From contig DASXBZ010000087.1 of assembly GCA_036491435.1 (NCBI GenBank), forward strand, positions 1 through 33,625: a stretch of DNA of 33,625 nucleotides, given 5' to 3'. The position numbers and the translations under genes are program-made. Of this stretch, positions 8,100 through 14,796 are shown one piece after another. The notes beneath the pieces are model-generated. The model ran no database searches and was not told where the DNA came from. It saw only the letters and a program-made list of their open reading frames with translations. Origin of the DNA: Bog-473 sp036491435 (GTDB lineage: Bacteria > Actinomycetota > Acidimicrobiia > Acidimicrobiales > RAAP-2). Numbering within the stretch: position 1 is the first letter of the stretch; each line of letters opens with the position of its first letter.

Positions 8100-8168
8100 G
8101 TGCCGGCACCGGCACGTGGGCCCGATGTCCACGACAGGCCAGCGACCCAGGGGAGGGCAGGTTCATGA
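8100..8168 (+). CDS. Putative leaderless leader ORF, 22 codons, overlapping the VOC gene start
   Basis: GTG at 8100 opens 22 codons (MPAPARGPDVHDRPATQGRA then GS) and ends with a TGA at 8166-8168 that overlaps the VOC start as ATGA. A -10 hexamer sits 8 nt upstream of the GTG. The exact promoter spacing plus the exact stop/start overlap suggest a translated leader that feeds ribosomes to the next gene. The peptide itself is Pro/Ala/Gly/Arg-rich and matches nothing I know. It has no run of one amino acid, so classical attenuation is not evident. The VOC gene also has its own GGGAGG-like site, so coupling may only be auxiliary. Confidence 0.4.
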   Translation: MPAPARGPDVHDRPATQGRAGS

Positions 8169-8758
8169 CGGGCAGCACCGGCGGATTCGAGCTGCGGGGC
8201 ATCAATCATCTGGCGCTGGTGTGCCGCGACATGGAGCGGACGGTCGACTTCTACACCAACGTGCTCGGGATGCCGCTGGTCAAGACGATCGAGCTGCCCG
8301 GGGACATGGGACAGCACTTCTTCTTCGACTGTGGGGGCGGCGACTGCCTCGCCTTCTTCTGGTTCCCCCACGCGCCCGACGGGGTCCCCGGCGTGAGCGC
8401 TCCCGCCGCGCGCCCGGACCAGGGTGACCTCACCAGCGCCATCGGCTCGATGAACCACGTCGCGTTCGACGTGGCGCCCGAGAAGATCGAGGAGTATCGC
8501 GACCGCCTCATCGCCGCCGGGATCGACTGCACGGAGATCGCGAACCATGACGACTCCGAGTTCGGCATCAGCGACGAGCTGCACGCCGGTGTGTACGTGC
8601 GGAGCGTGTACTTCCAGGACCCCGACGGCATCCTGCTGGAGTTCGCGTGCTGGATGCGGGGGTTCATCAGCACCGACGTCTCACACGCACCGGCCCGGGC
8701 GGCCCACGTCCACATGGCGGCGGAACCCGAGCTTCCCGCGCAGCCCACCCCCGTCTGA
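8165..8758 (+). CDS. VOC family (glyoxalase/extradiol dioxygenase fold) protein
   Basis: A 197-residue protein of the vicinal-oxygen-chelate superfamily, whose members bind a metal and act on vicinal oxygens (lyases, isomerases, ring-cleaving dioxygenases). The two beta-alpha-beta-beta-beta modules are visible. The first begins GINHLALVCRDMERTVDFYT (His near residue 15); the second begins at MNHVAFDV and ends DPDGILLEFACW, giving His and Glu as likely metal ligands. The last 30 residues are disordered. ATG 8165 is preceded by GGGGAGGGCAGG, a usable ribosome site. It is first in a short operon with a CMD-like and a CrtC-like protein, which suggests catabolism of a cyclic or aromatic compound. 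The exact reaction cannot be read from sequence. Confidence 0.88.
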   Translation: MTGSTGGFELRGINHLALVCRDMERTVDFYTNVLGMPLVKTIELPGDMGQHFFFDCGGGDCLAFFWFPHAPDGVPGVSAPAARPDQGDLTSAIGSMNHVAFDVAPEKIEEYRDRLIAAGIDCTEIANHDDSEFGISDELHAGVYVRSVYFQDPDGILLEFACWMRGFISTDVSHAPARAAHVHMAAEPELPAQPTPV

Positions 8759-8815
8759 CCCCGCCGCGCCGCGGCGAACGTCCATCCACCACGACTCTCA
8801 GAACAGAGACCCTTG

Positions 8816-9454
8816 ATGCCCAGACTCCGCCAGGTGCCGAAGGACGAGGCCACCGCTCCGATCGTCACCACCATGTACGAATGGCTCTTCGAGGGCCGCG
8901 ATCCCGTCGCCGAGCCGGGGCGGTGGGACGGCACCACGGGCGACTGGTGGACGGTCTTCGCCAACAGCCCCGACATCCTCGACCACTGCGTGAAGGGTTT
9001 CGGGCTGTACCAGTCCCCCGACCGCACGCTCGATCCGAAGCTGCGCGAACTCGGTCAGATCCGGGCCGGCTGGGCGGCGGGAAGCCAGTTCGTCTTCAGC
9101 CAACACGCCAAGTCGATGCGCGGCCTCGACATGCCCGAAGCAAAGATCGCCTCGATCCCGGCGTGGAGTGTCGCCCCGGAGGGCACCTACGACGCCGCCG
9201 AGCGCGCCGTGCTGGCCTACACCGACTGTCTCGTCTACGACCACGGTCGGGTGCCCGACAAGCTCTTCGAGGAGTTGCAACGTCACCTCGACGACCTTTC
9301 GATCCTCGAGCTCACGTACATCACGACGCTCTACTTCCAGCATGCGGTGATGTCGAAGGCGCTGCGCACCGAGTTCGACGACCGAGACGAGGTCATCGTC
9401 GAAGTGCCCGGCCCGCCCGGCGCCACCGCCATGCACCCGGGTCACGGCCGATGA
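8816..9454 (+). CDS. Carboxymuconolactone decarboxylase-like (AhpD-fold) protein
   Basis: A 212-residue all-alpha protein of the CMD/AhpD fold. The core runs from RELGQIRAGWAAGSQFVFSQ through HAKSMRGLDMP to ERAVLAYTDCLVY and LSILELTYITTLYF. The segment corresponding to the active helix is SQFVFSQHAKSM: it keeps the His but lacks the redox CxxC of AhpD peroxidases, so the protein is closer to decarboxylase/lactone-binding members than to antioxidants. ATG 8816 is chosen; the TTG just before it is unlikely. It sits 57 bp after the VOC gene, and its stop overlaps the next start as ATGA, so the two are translated together. Its substrate is unknown. Confidence 0.85.
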   Translation: MPRLRQVPKDEATAPIVTTMYEWLFEGRDPVAEPGRWDGTTGDWWTVFANSPDILDHCVKGFGLYQSPDRTLDPKLRELGQIRAGWAAGSQFVFSQHAKSMRGLDMPEAKIASIPAWSVAPEGTYDAAERAVLAYTDCLVYDHGRVPDKLFEELQRHLDDLSILELTYITTLYFQHAVMSKALRTEFDDRDEVIVEVPGPPGATAMHPGHGR

Positions 9455-10410
9455 GCGCGCCCTACGACGTCCAACCGGCCGACGAGGCGCGCCACACGCC
9501 CGACGCCGAGGACCTGTGGAACGAGTCGTACTACTGCGACTTCGTGCAGGACGGCGGATCGTGGGGCGGCTGGCTCCGCCTCGGCCTCTACCCGAACAGA
9601 GAGGTGGCCTGGTGGACGGCGTGGGTCGTGCGCCCCGGCGCGCCCGGCTTCTGCTCGGTGGACTACCGCGCCCCGGTGCCTCCCGGCGACACGCTGGTGT
9701 CGGCGTCGGAGTCGGTCGGGCGGGTGGAGATCGACGTCCGGCGGCCGCTCGAGGAGTTCCGCCTCGCGGTGGACAGCCCCGCGGTCTCGCTGGCCAAGCC
9801 GTCCGACGCCTATCGGGACAAGGCGGCCGGCACGCCCTCACGCCTGGCGACGGACCTGACCTGGTTCACCGACGGCGTGCCCTACCACTACAACGTCACC
9901 ACCCGCTACGAGATCCCCTGCACGGTCCGGGGCACGGTGACCATCGACGGCGAGACGCGCCAGGTGGACGGCCACGGACAACGGGACCACTCCTGGGGCG
10001 TGCGCGACTGGTGGGCGTTCGGCTGGTGCTGGTGCTCGCTCCGGCTCGACGACGGCACCCGGGTGCACCTGGCGGACATCAGGGTGCCGGGCATGCCGAT
10101 GTTCTTCGGCTACGTCCAGCGCCCCGGGGTGGTCGCCCCGTTGAGCGCGTTGCGCGTCACCGAGGAACTGGTCCAGCACGGCTTCCCGAAGAGCGCCCGC
10201 ATCGAGCTGACCGCGGGGCTTCCTTCGGACGACGCGCCCCCGACCGCTCTCGGCCTCGACGTCACGCCCACGGCATTCGGGCCGGTGCTCCTGCGCAACG
10301 ACGACGGTCGCACCAGTCGGTTCCCCCGGGCCCTTCTCGAGTGTCGGGCCGACGACGGGCGCCGCGGCACCGGATGGATCGAGTGGAACCAGCCCGATCC
10401 CCCCGGCTGA
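9451..10410 (+). CDS. CrtC/AttH-like lipocalin-fold protein (DUF7064/DUF7065-type)
   Basis: A 319-residue soluble protein rich in beta strands and Trp. The central motif HGQRDHSWGVRDWWAFGWCW is typical of the hydroxyneurosporene synthase (CrtC)/AttH-like superfamily, which includes carotenoid hydratases and many uncharacterised actinobacterial proteins seen near steroid or terpenoid catabolic genes. It starts at ATG 9451, overlapping the CMD-like stop by 4 nt, so it is translationally coupled and third in the VOC operon. No signal peptide is visible. A hydratase/isomerase-like role on a hydrophobic substrate is plausible from the family but not shown. Confidence 0.72.
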   Translation: MSAPYDVQPADEARHTPDAEDLWNESYYCDFVQDGGSWGGWLRLGLYPNREVAWWTAWVVRPGAPGFCSVDYRAPVPPGDTLVSASESVGRVEIDVRRPLEEFRLAVDSPAVSLAKPSDAYRDKAAGTPSRLATDLTWFTDGVPYHYNVTTRYEIPCTVRGTVTIDGETRQVDGHGQRDHSWGVRDWWAFGWCWCSLRLDDGTRVHLADIRVPGMPMFFGYVQRPGVVAPLSALRVTEELVQHGFPKSARIELTAGLPSDDAPPTALGLDVTPTAFGPVLLRNDDGRTSRFPRALLECRADDGRRGTGWIEWNQPDPPG

Positions 10411-10452
10411 CCGCACCACCTGGCCCGATGCCTCCTTCTCACGGGTGTCCAC

Positions 10453-10458
10453 TACCCT
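10453..10458 (+). promoter_or_regulatory. -10 hexamer TACCCT of the LprG-like gene (leaderless)
   Basis: TACCCT ends 6 nt before the GTG at 10465. No Shine-Dalgarno sequence is present, so a leaderless start is likely. Confidence 0.45.
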
Positions 10459-10464
10459 TTTGGG

Positions 10465-11286
10465 GTGGCGAGGCACCCGGAATCGGACGTCGCCCGACCG
10501 CGCCCTGACACCGCGTCACTGCGGCGGCTTCGGCTGAGCGTCGGGACGGCGACGCTTGCCGCGCTGTCGCTGGCGGCCGGCCTCACTGCCGTGCCGGCGG
10601 GTCAAGCCGGAGCCAAATCGACCACCACCACGAGCAAGGCGGGGCACGGCACGACCACGACGACGGCGGCCGGTCACACCACGTCGGCGGCCGACAAATG
10701 GCTCCTCAAGGCCATCGGCGCCGAGGCCAAGATCGGCAGCGTCCGCATCGACGGGAAGATCCAGCAGGGCAAGACCGTGATCTACCTGGACCTGGTCGTG
10801 AACGCCGACGGAGAGGGCGGCGGCACGTTCATCCAGAACGGCTTCGACATCCAGCTCAAGCGGGTCGGCACCCTGCTGTACTTCAACGCACCGAAGAAGT
10901 ACTGGCAGAAGACGGCCACGGCGGTCCAGGCCAACACCTACGGCGGCAAGTGGCTCGAGATCTCGGCCCTCGACGCCCGCTTCGTCTCCTTCGACCAGTT
11001 CCTCAGCGCGGACGACCTCGTGTTCGCGGCCTTCGAGGGCCACACGACGCCGCTCACGATGGGGAAGGCCACGACGTTCCAGGGCCACAAGGTCGTCGTC
11101 GTGAAGGAGACCGTCGTGAGCAACGGCAAACGCGCTACCGGCTCCATGTACATCGGCTCGACGGGCAAACCGGTGGTCTACAAGATCGTCAACGACTCGC
11201 CGGGGAACAAGAGCACGATCGTGTTCTCCCGCTACGGCAAGGCCGTGCCGTTGACCGTGCCTCCCAACGCGATCAACCTGACGTAG
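10465..11286 (+). CDS. Secreted LppX/LprG-like protein
   Basis: A 273-residue exported protein. A twin-basic N-region and hydrophobic stretch (about 20-48, ending VPAGQAGA) form a signal peptide, followed by a Thr-rich low-complexity linker (TTTTSKAGHGTTTTT) and then an alternating-strand domain (IGSVRIDGKIQ, YLDLVVN, LLYFNAP, GKWLEISALD, GHKVVVVKE, KPVVYKIV). This matches the half-barrel of the LppX/LprAFG group, which carry lipids across the cell envelope. No lipobox Cys is present, so unlike LprG it would be released or held by the signal helix. It starts at GTG 10465. Its stop codon directly abuts the stop codon of the convergent AIM24 gene. The fold call is moderately sure; lipid binding is inferred. 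Confidence 0.7.
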   Translation: MARHPESDVARPRPDTASLRRLRLSVGTATLAALSLAAGLTAVPAGQAGAKSTTTTSKAGHGTTTTTAAGHTTSAADKWLLKAIGAEAKIGSVRIDGKIQQGKTVIYLDLVVNADGEGGGTFIQNGFDIQLKRVGTLLYFNAPKKYWQKTATAVQANTYGGKWLEISALDARFVSFDQFLSADDLVFAAFEGHTTPLTMGKATTFQGHKVVVVKETVVSNGKRATGSMYIGSTGKPVVYKIVNDSPGNKSTIVFSRYGKAVPLTVPPNAINLT

Positions 11287-12048
11287 CTACTTGAACAGGT
11301 CGCCGAGCACCTTGGCGGTGCCCGCGGCCGCGGCACCCGTCTCGACGGGATGGCCGCCCTGGTCCGGCAGGTAGTGGCCGATGACGCCCGCCAACACCGG
11401 GATCGGCATCGACTGCAGCCAGATCCGTCCCGGACCGGTCAACACGGCGAAGTGGTGCCCGTCCGCGCCCATGTAGCGGTTCGCGAGGCCCGGCACCTTC
11501 TGGACCGAGAAGGTCACCGAGGCCTGGAACAGGCCGGCATGACCGGGGTGGACGCGCATCGTCTGGCCCGGCTCGAGGTCGTAGACGATCACCTCGCCGG
11601 AAAGGTCGACGAACGCCCGCCCGGTGCCGCCGATCTTCTGCATGATGAACCCCTCGCCGCCGAAGATGCCGCCGCGGAAGGACTGTTGGAAGCCCATCGT
11701 GAGCTCGATGCCCTGGGTCGCCGCCATGAAGCCGTGCCGGTGCACCATGAACTCGTTCCCCGGCGCCACGTCGATGGGCAGGATGTGGCCCGGCACCTTC
11801 GACGCGAAGGCGACGGAGCCCGCTCCCCCCTGCGCCGTGTACGTCGTCATCATCACGGACGCGCCCGAGACGGCGCGCTTGACGGCGCCCATGATCCCCT
11901 TGCCGCCCATGCCCCCGCCGGTGTTCGTCTGCATCTGGATCGAATCGGACATCCAGCTGAACTCGCCGGCCTCCGAGACGATCGCCTCGCCGGCCTGGAG
12001 CGAGAGCTCGAGCACCGGCATCGTGGTCCCGTGGATCGTCTCTTCCAT
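11287..12048 (-). CDS. AIM24/TIGR00266 family protein
   Basis: A 253-residue protein of the AIM24 family, a double-stranded beta-helix-like fold named after a mitochondrial protein and common in bacteria without a settled function. Typical stretches: PVLELSLQAGEAIVSEAGEF, then MSDSIQMQTNTGGG, GGAGSVAFASKVPGHILPID, GFMAATQGIELTMGFQ, GGEGFIMQKIGGTGRAFVDL, and LTGPGRIWLQSM. The last 25 residues are Gly/Ala-rich. ATG 12048 is preceded by GGGAGG at good spacing, as expected for an internal operon gene: it lies 54 bp after a membrane-protein gene which in turn overlaps a methyltransferase gene. A membrane-associated function with that neighbour is possible. Confidence 0.93.
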   Translation of the reverse strand: MEETIHGTTMPVLELSLQAGEAIVSEAGEFSWMSDSIQMQTNTGGGMGGKGIMGAVKRAVSGASVMMTTYTAQGGAGSVAFASKVPGHILPIDVAPGNEFMVHRHGFMAATQGIELTMGFQQSFRGGIFGGEGFIMQKIGGTGRAFVDLSGEVIVYDLEPGQTMRVHPGHAGLFQASVTFSVQKVPGLANRYMGADGHHFAVLTGPGRIWLQSMPIPVLAGVIGHYLPDQGGHPVETGAAAAGTAKVLGDLFK

Positions 12049-12102
12049 GATGAACCTCCCAACTCTCGGACGACCGCCACCTCCGCCGTGCTGCCGCCGG
12101 CG

Positions 12103-12870
12103 TCAGGCCATCGAATCAGGCAGCTCGACGTCGTCCGAGCGTACGCCCTGGCCCGGACCGTGCGCGCCCCGAACGAGGCGTTCGGCCAACGAGACCTCGG
12201 TCAGGCCCAGGCCGATCCCGAACGCAGTGCTGACGACAAAGGTCGAGAAGAAAACGAGGAGGACCGCTTCGTGCGGCACCAGCTCGTGGACGAGGACGAG
12301 GACCTCGTGCTCGACCGCCAGTGGGATGGCGACGAAACAGAACACGAGCACGAAGTGCGGCCACACCAGCGTGACGGACCGCCGAAATGCTTCGCGCACC
12401 GTGCAGCCGAGCAGGTTGATGAGCGGGCCGACCAACGCGAACAGGGTGTCGAGGACCAGCCCGGGCAGCACAAGGACCAGAGCAGCGACACTGGCCGCCA
12501 CCAGGAGGACGATGTCGGCCACGAAGAGGCGGACCCACGGGAGAGTCCGCAGGACCTCGCCGACGGGCTGCGGGCGCTCGTTGCGTTCGACCGCACCGAC
12601 CATGCGCTCGAGCAGGCCGCTGTAGAACGTCAGGCCCAGCGTCGACGCGCCGTAGACGAACGCGAAGGCCACCGACTCGAGCCCGAGATGGTCGACCGCG
12701 AGCTGGGTGAAGATCGTCCCCTGCAGGGCGTCGAGGGCGAAGATGACGAGGGCGGGGACCACGACGCGCGCCGGCTCGGCGCGCAGGGTGCGCCGCGCCA
12801 TGGCCAGGAGCTCGAGGGGATGCAACTGGTGGCGGACCGGACGGCCCGCCGGCGTGACGGCGCCACTCAT
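12103..12870 (-). CDS. Multi-pass membrane protein of unknown function (YciC/GDPD-membrane-domain-like)
   Basis: A 255-residue integral membrane protein with about six hydrophobic segments: ARVVVPALVIFALDALQGTI, VAFAFVYGASTLGLTFYSGL, WVRLFVADIVLLVAASVAAL, LVLPGLVLDTLFALVGPLIN, FVLVFCFVAIPLAVEHEVLV and VLLVFFSTFVVSTAFGIGLG. The segment CTVREAFRRSVTLVW before helix five resembles the AlrrS/Lv motif of the YciC/UPF0259 and glycerophosphodiesterase-membrane-domain group; the match is loose. It starts at ATG 12870, where ATGA overlaps the stop of the upstream SAM methyltransferase, so the two are co-translated. I do not know the function. Its position between a methyltransferase and an AIM24 protein hints at envelope or lipid work. 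Confidence 0.75.
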   Translation of the reverse strand: MSGAVTPAGRPVRHQLHPLELLAMARRTLRAEPARVVVPALVIFALDALQGTIFTQLAVDHLGLESVAFAFVYGASTLGLTFYSGLLERMVGAVERNERPQPVGEVLRTLPWVRLFVADIVLLVAASVAALVLVLPGLVLDTLFALVGPLINLLGCTVREAFRRSVTLVWPHFVLVFCFVAIPLAVEHEVLVLVHELVPHEAVLLVFFSTFVVSTAFGIGLGLTEVSLAERLVRGAHGPGQGVRSDDVELPDSMA

Positions 12871-13583
12871 GCGGGCAGGAACCCGTCGCCCACGAAGTCG
12901 AAGAGGCGGCGGTCCGGGTCGAAGCGCGCGGTCTCGCCGTCGAGCCGGTGGTGCCCGACGGTCATGACCGTCCCCTCCGGCGCCTCGAAGGCCAGCTCGG
13001 TGAAGCCGGCCGCGGCGAAGCCGGACCGGATCGCCGGCGTGGCGTCGGGGGGACGGCGGTGCCGCGTCCAGACGACGTGCGCTCCCGGCCGGCAGAAGGA
13101 CGGCAGGGCCTCGATGGTCGCCGTGATGTCGCCGGCGCTGATGTTGCCGAAGATCCCGCACACCAGGACCAGATCGGCGGGCACCGCTTCCGCGTACCAC
13201 TTCGATACGGAGGCGTCGCCCTCGACGATCCGCACTACGTCGCCGACACCGGCCGCATCGGCGCGCGCCCGGGCGAAGGCGACGAGCGCGGGATCGAGCT
13301 CCACGAGCAGCGCGGCGACCTGGTCGCGCCGGGGGTGCGCGGCGACGACTTCGATCACGTCGCGGCCCTGGCCGGCGCACAGACTGACCACCCGGATCGG
13401 GCCCGCGTGGTCGGACGGGACACCATCGAGCGTTGCGCGCACCATGGCCTGGACCGTGCGCAGGCGGAGCGACAGATTCGACGCCGGATCCTCGTAGGGG
13501 GCGTGCCATTTCTCCCAGTGGGAGGACTCCCCCGGGCCCTCGGCGCGTGCCGCCGCGGCTCCTTGGTGGTCCCCGGGGGCCAT
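12867..13583 (-). CDS. Class I SAM-dependent methyltransferase
   Basis: A 238-residue soluble methyltransferase. Motif I is visible as VVSLCAGQGRDVIEV, followed by an acidic loop (LLVELDPALVAFARARADAA) and a post-core strand (DLVLVCGIFGNISAGDI). The N-terminal WEKWHAPYEDPASNLSLRLR and the ending FDFVGDGFLPA are shared by a small-molecule methyltransferase group common in Actinomycetota; the acceptor is unknown. ATG 13583 follows a TACGAT hexamer by 8 nt, so it is probably leaderless and first in its operon. Its stop overlaps the next start (ATGA). The promoter overlaps that of the divergent DNA methylase gene. Confidence 0.88.
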   Translation of the reverse strand: MAPGDHQGAAAARAEGPGESSHWEKWHAPYEDPASNLSLRLRTVQAMVRATLDGVPSDHAGPIRVVSLCAGQGRDVIEVVAAHPRRDQVAALLVELDPALVAFARARADAAGVGDVVRIVEGDASVSKWYAEAVPADLVLVCGIFGNISAGDITATIEALPSFCRPGAHVVWTRHRRPPDATPAIRSGFAAAGFTELAFEAPEGTVMTVGHHRLDGETARFDPDRRLFDFVGDGFLPA

Positions 13584-13591
13584 GGCGCCCC

Positions 13592-13597
13592 ATCGTA
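13592..13597 (-). promoter_or_regulatory. -10 hexamer TACGAT of the SAM-methyltransferase operon
   Basis: On the minus strand TACGAT ends 8 nt before ATG 13583. It shares two bases with the plus-strand TAGGGT hexamer at 13596-13601, so the two promoters cannot both be occupied at once. Confidence 0.5.
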
Positions 13598-13601
13598 GGG
13601 T
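13596..13601 (+). promoter_or_regulatory. -10 hexamer TAGGGT ahead of the DNA-methylase leader ORFs
   Basis: TAGGGT ends 8 nt before the GTG at 13610, which opens the first of two tiny ORFs leading to the methylase. It is the only well-placed hexamer upstream of that gene. Confidence 0.4.
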
Positions 13602-13609
13602 GGGTGCCC

Positions 13610-13647
13610 GTGACGGCCCGATGAATGCAGGCGCGACCGTCCCGTGA
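13610..13647 (+). other. Chain of two tiny overlapping leader ORFs before the DNA methylase
   Basis: GTG 13610 reads M-T-A-R and stops with TGA 13622-13624. That stop overlaps ATG 13621 (ATGA), which reads MNAGATVP and stops with TGA 13645-13647. That stop in turn overlaps the methylase GTG 13644 (GTGA). A -10 hexamer lies 8 nt before the first GTG, and the methylase start has no Shine-Dalgarno sequence. The arrangement would let one ribosome re-initiate twice to reach the gene. ORFs this short arise by chance, so the evidence is the geometry only. Confidence 0.3.
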
Positions 13648-14759
13648 TCAAGTACCTGGGCTCCAAGCGCCGGCTCGTCCCCGTCCTCACCGAGATCTGC
13701 CGGGCCGCGGGTGCCCGCACGGCCCTCGACCTGTTCACCGGCACGACCCGCGTGGCCCAGGCGTTCAAAGACCAGGGCGTGCACGTCACGGCGGTCGACA
13801 GTGCCCGGTACGCGCACGTCTTCGCGCAGACGTACGTCGAAGCGGATGCCGCCTCCACCGACATGGCCGCGCTGGAGGCAGCCGTGGCCCGTCTCGACGC
13901 GCTGCCCGGTATCGAGGGGTACGTGACCGAGATGTTCAGCCACCAGGCGCGCTTCTTCCAGCCGCACAACGCCGCCCGGATCGACGCGGTGCGCGAGGCC
14001 ATCGAGACCGAGTTCGCCGGGTCGTCCCTCTACCCGCTGCTCCTGACGAGCCTCATCGAAGCGGCGGACCGTGTCGACTCGACGACGGGCCTGCAGATGG
14101 CCTACGTGAAGCAGTGGGCGCCGCGCTCGTTCAACCCACTCGCGCTACGGGTGCCGCAATTGCTCCAGGGCCCAGGGCGCGCCGTCAAGGGTGACGCCGT
14201 CGACTTGGCGCCGTCCCTCGGGCACGTCGACCTGGCCTACCTCGACCCGCCCTACAACCAACACCGTTACTTCACCAACTACCACGCGTGGGAGACGATC
14301 GTCGCCTGGGACGCACCTGAGGCCTATGGCGTCGCGCGCAAGCGGATCGACGCACGCGATCCCGCCACACACTCGGTCTTCAATTCGAAGCGGACGATGC
14401 CGGATGCGCTGGCCTCGGTGGTGGCGTCGGTCGACTGCGACCTGCTCGTCCTCTCGTACAACGACGAGGCGTGGCTCGCGCTCGACGAGCTCGAGGCGAT
14501 GTGCGCGCAGCCGGGCCCGGCCGGCCCCGGCCCGCGGGCGGTGGCCACCCTGGCGTTCGACTCGGCCCGCTACGTGGGTGCGCGCATCGGGATCTTCGAC
14601 CCCTCCGGACGCAAGGTCGGCCGCGTCGGGCACCTGTCCAATCAGGAGTTGCTGGTCATCGCGGGAGAAGCGGACCTCGTGCGCCGTGCCGTCGACGCGG
14701 CGCGGGCCGGCCCGCCGGCACCCGACGCGGGTTCCCCGATGCGGGCCGAGACGGGATAG
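13644..14759 (+). CDS. Dam-like (D12 class) adenine-specific DNA methyltransferase, orphan
   Basis: A 371-residue N6-adenine DNA methylase of the alpha (D12/Dam) class. In order: KYLGSKRRL at residues 3-11 (like KWAGGK in Dam), the SAM-binding segment DLFTGTTRVAQAF (near 30-42), and the catalytic motif DPPY at 201-204 within AYLDPPYNQHRYFTNYHAWE. The C-terminal ~25 residues are Pro/Ala-rich and probably dispensable. It starts at GTG 13644. No restriction endonuclease or specificity subunit is adjacent, so this looks like an orphan, regulatory or housekeeping methylase. The target site cannot be read from the sequence. The downstream PPK2 gene has its own start region 37 bp away. Confidence 0.93.
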   Translation: MIKYLGSKRRLVPVLTEICRAAGARTALDLFTGTTRVAQAFKDQGVHVTAVDSARYAHVFAQTYVEADAASTDMAALEAAVARLDALPGIEGYVTEMFSHQARFFQPHNAARIDAVREAIETEFAGSSLYPLLLTSLIEAADRVDSTTGLQMAYVKQWAPRSFNPLALRVPQLLQGPGRAVKGDAVDLAPSLGHVDLAYLDPPYNQHRYFTNYHAWETIVAWDAPEAYGVARKRIDARDPATHSVFNSKRTMPDALASVVASVDCDLLVLSYNDEAWLALDELEAMCAQPGPAGPGPRAVATLAFDSARYVGARIGIFDPSGRKVGRVGHLSNQELLVIAGEADLVRRAVDAARAGPPAPDAGSPMRAETG

Positions 14760-14796
14760 GCGACGCGCCCCGGGTGGATCGGCTACAACAGTCGTC

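Noticed and set aside
11350..13497. A long plus-strand open frame across the AIM24, membrane-protein and methyltransferase genes
   Set aside because: It spans three real minus-strand genes with coupled starts, and its translation is low-complexity Arg/Asp/Glu/His text.
13644..14759. A restriction-modification or phage-defence system around the adenine methylase
   Set aside because: No nuclease, helicase, specificity subunit or toxin gene is adjacent; neighbours are metabolic or membrane genes.
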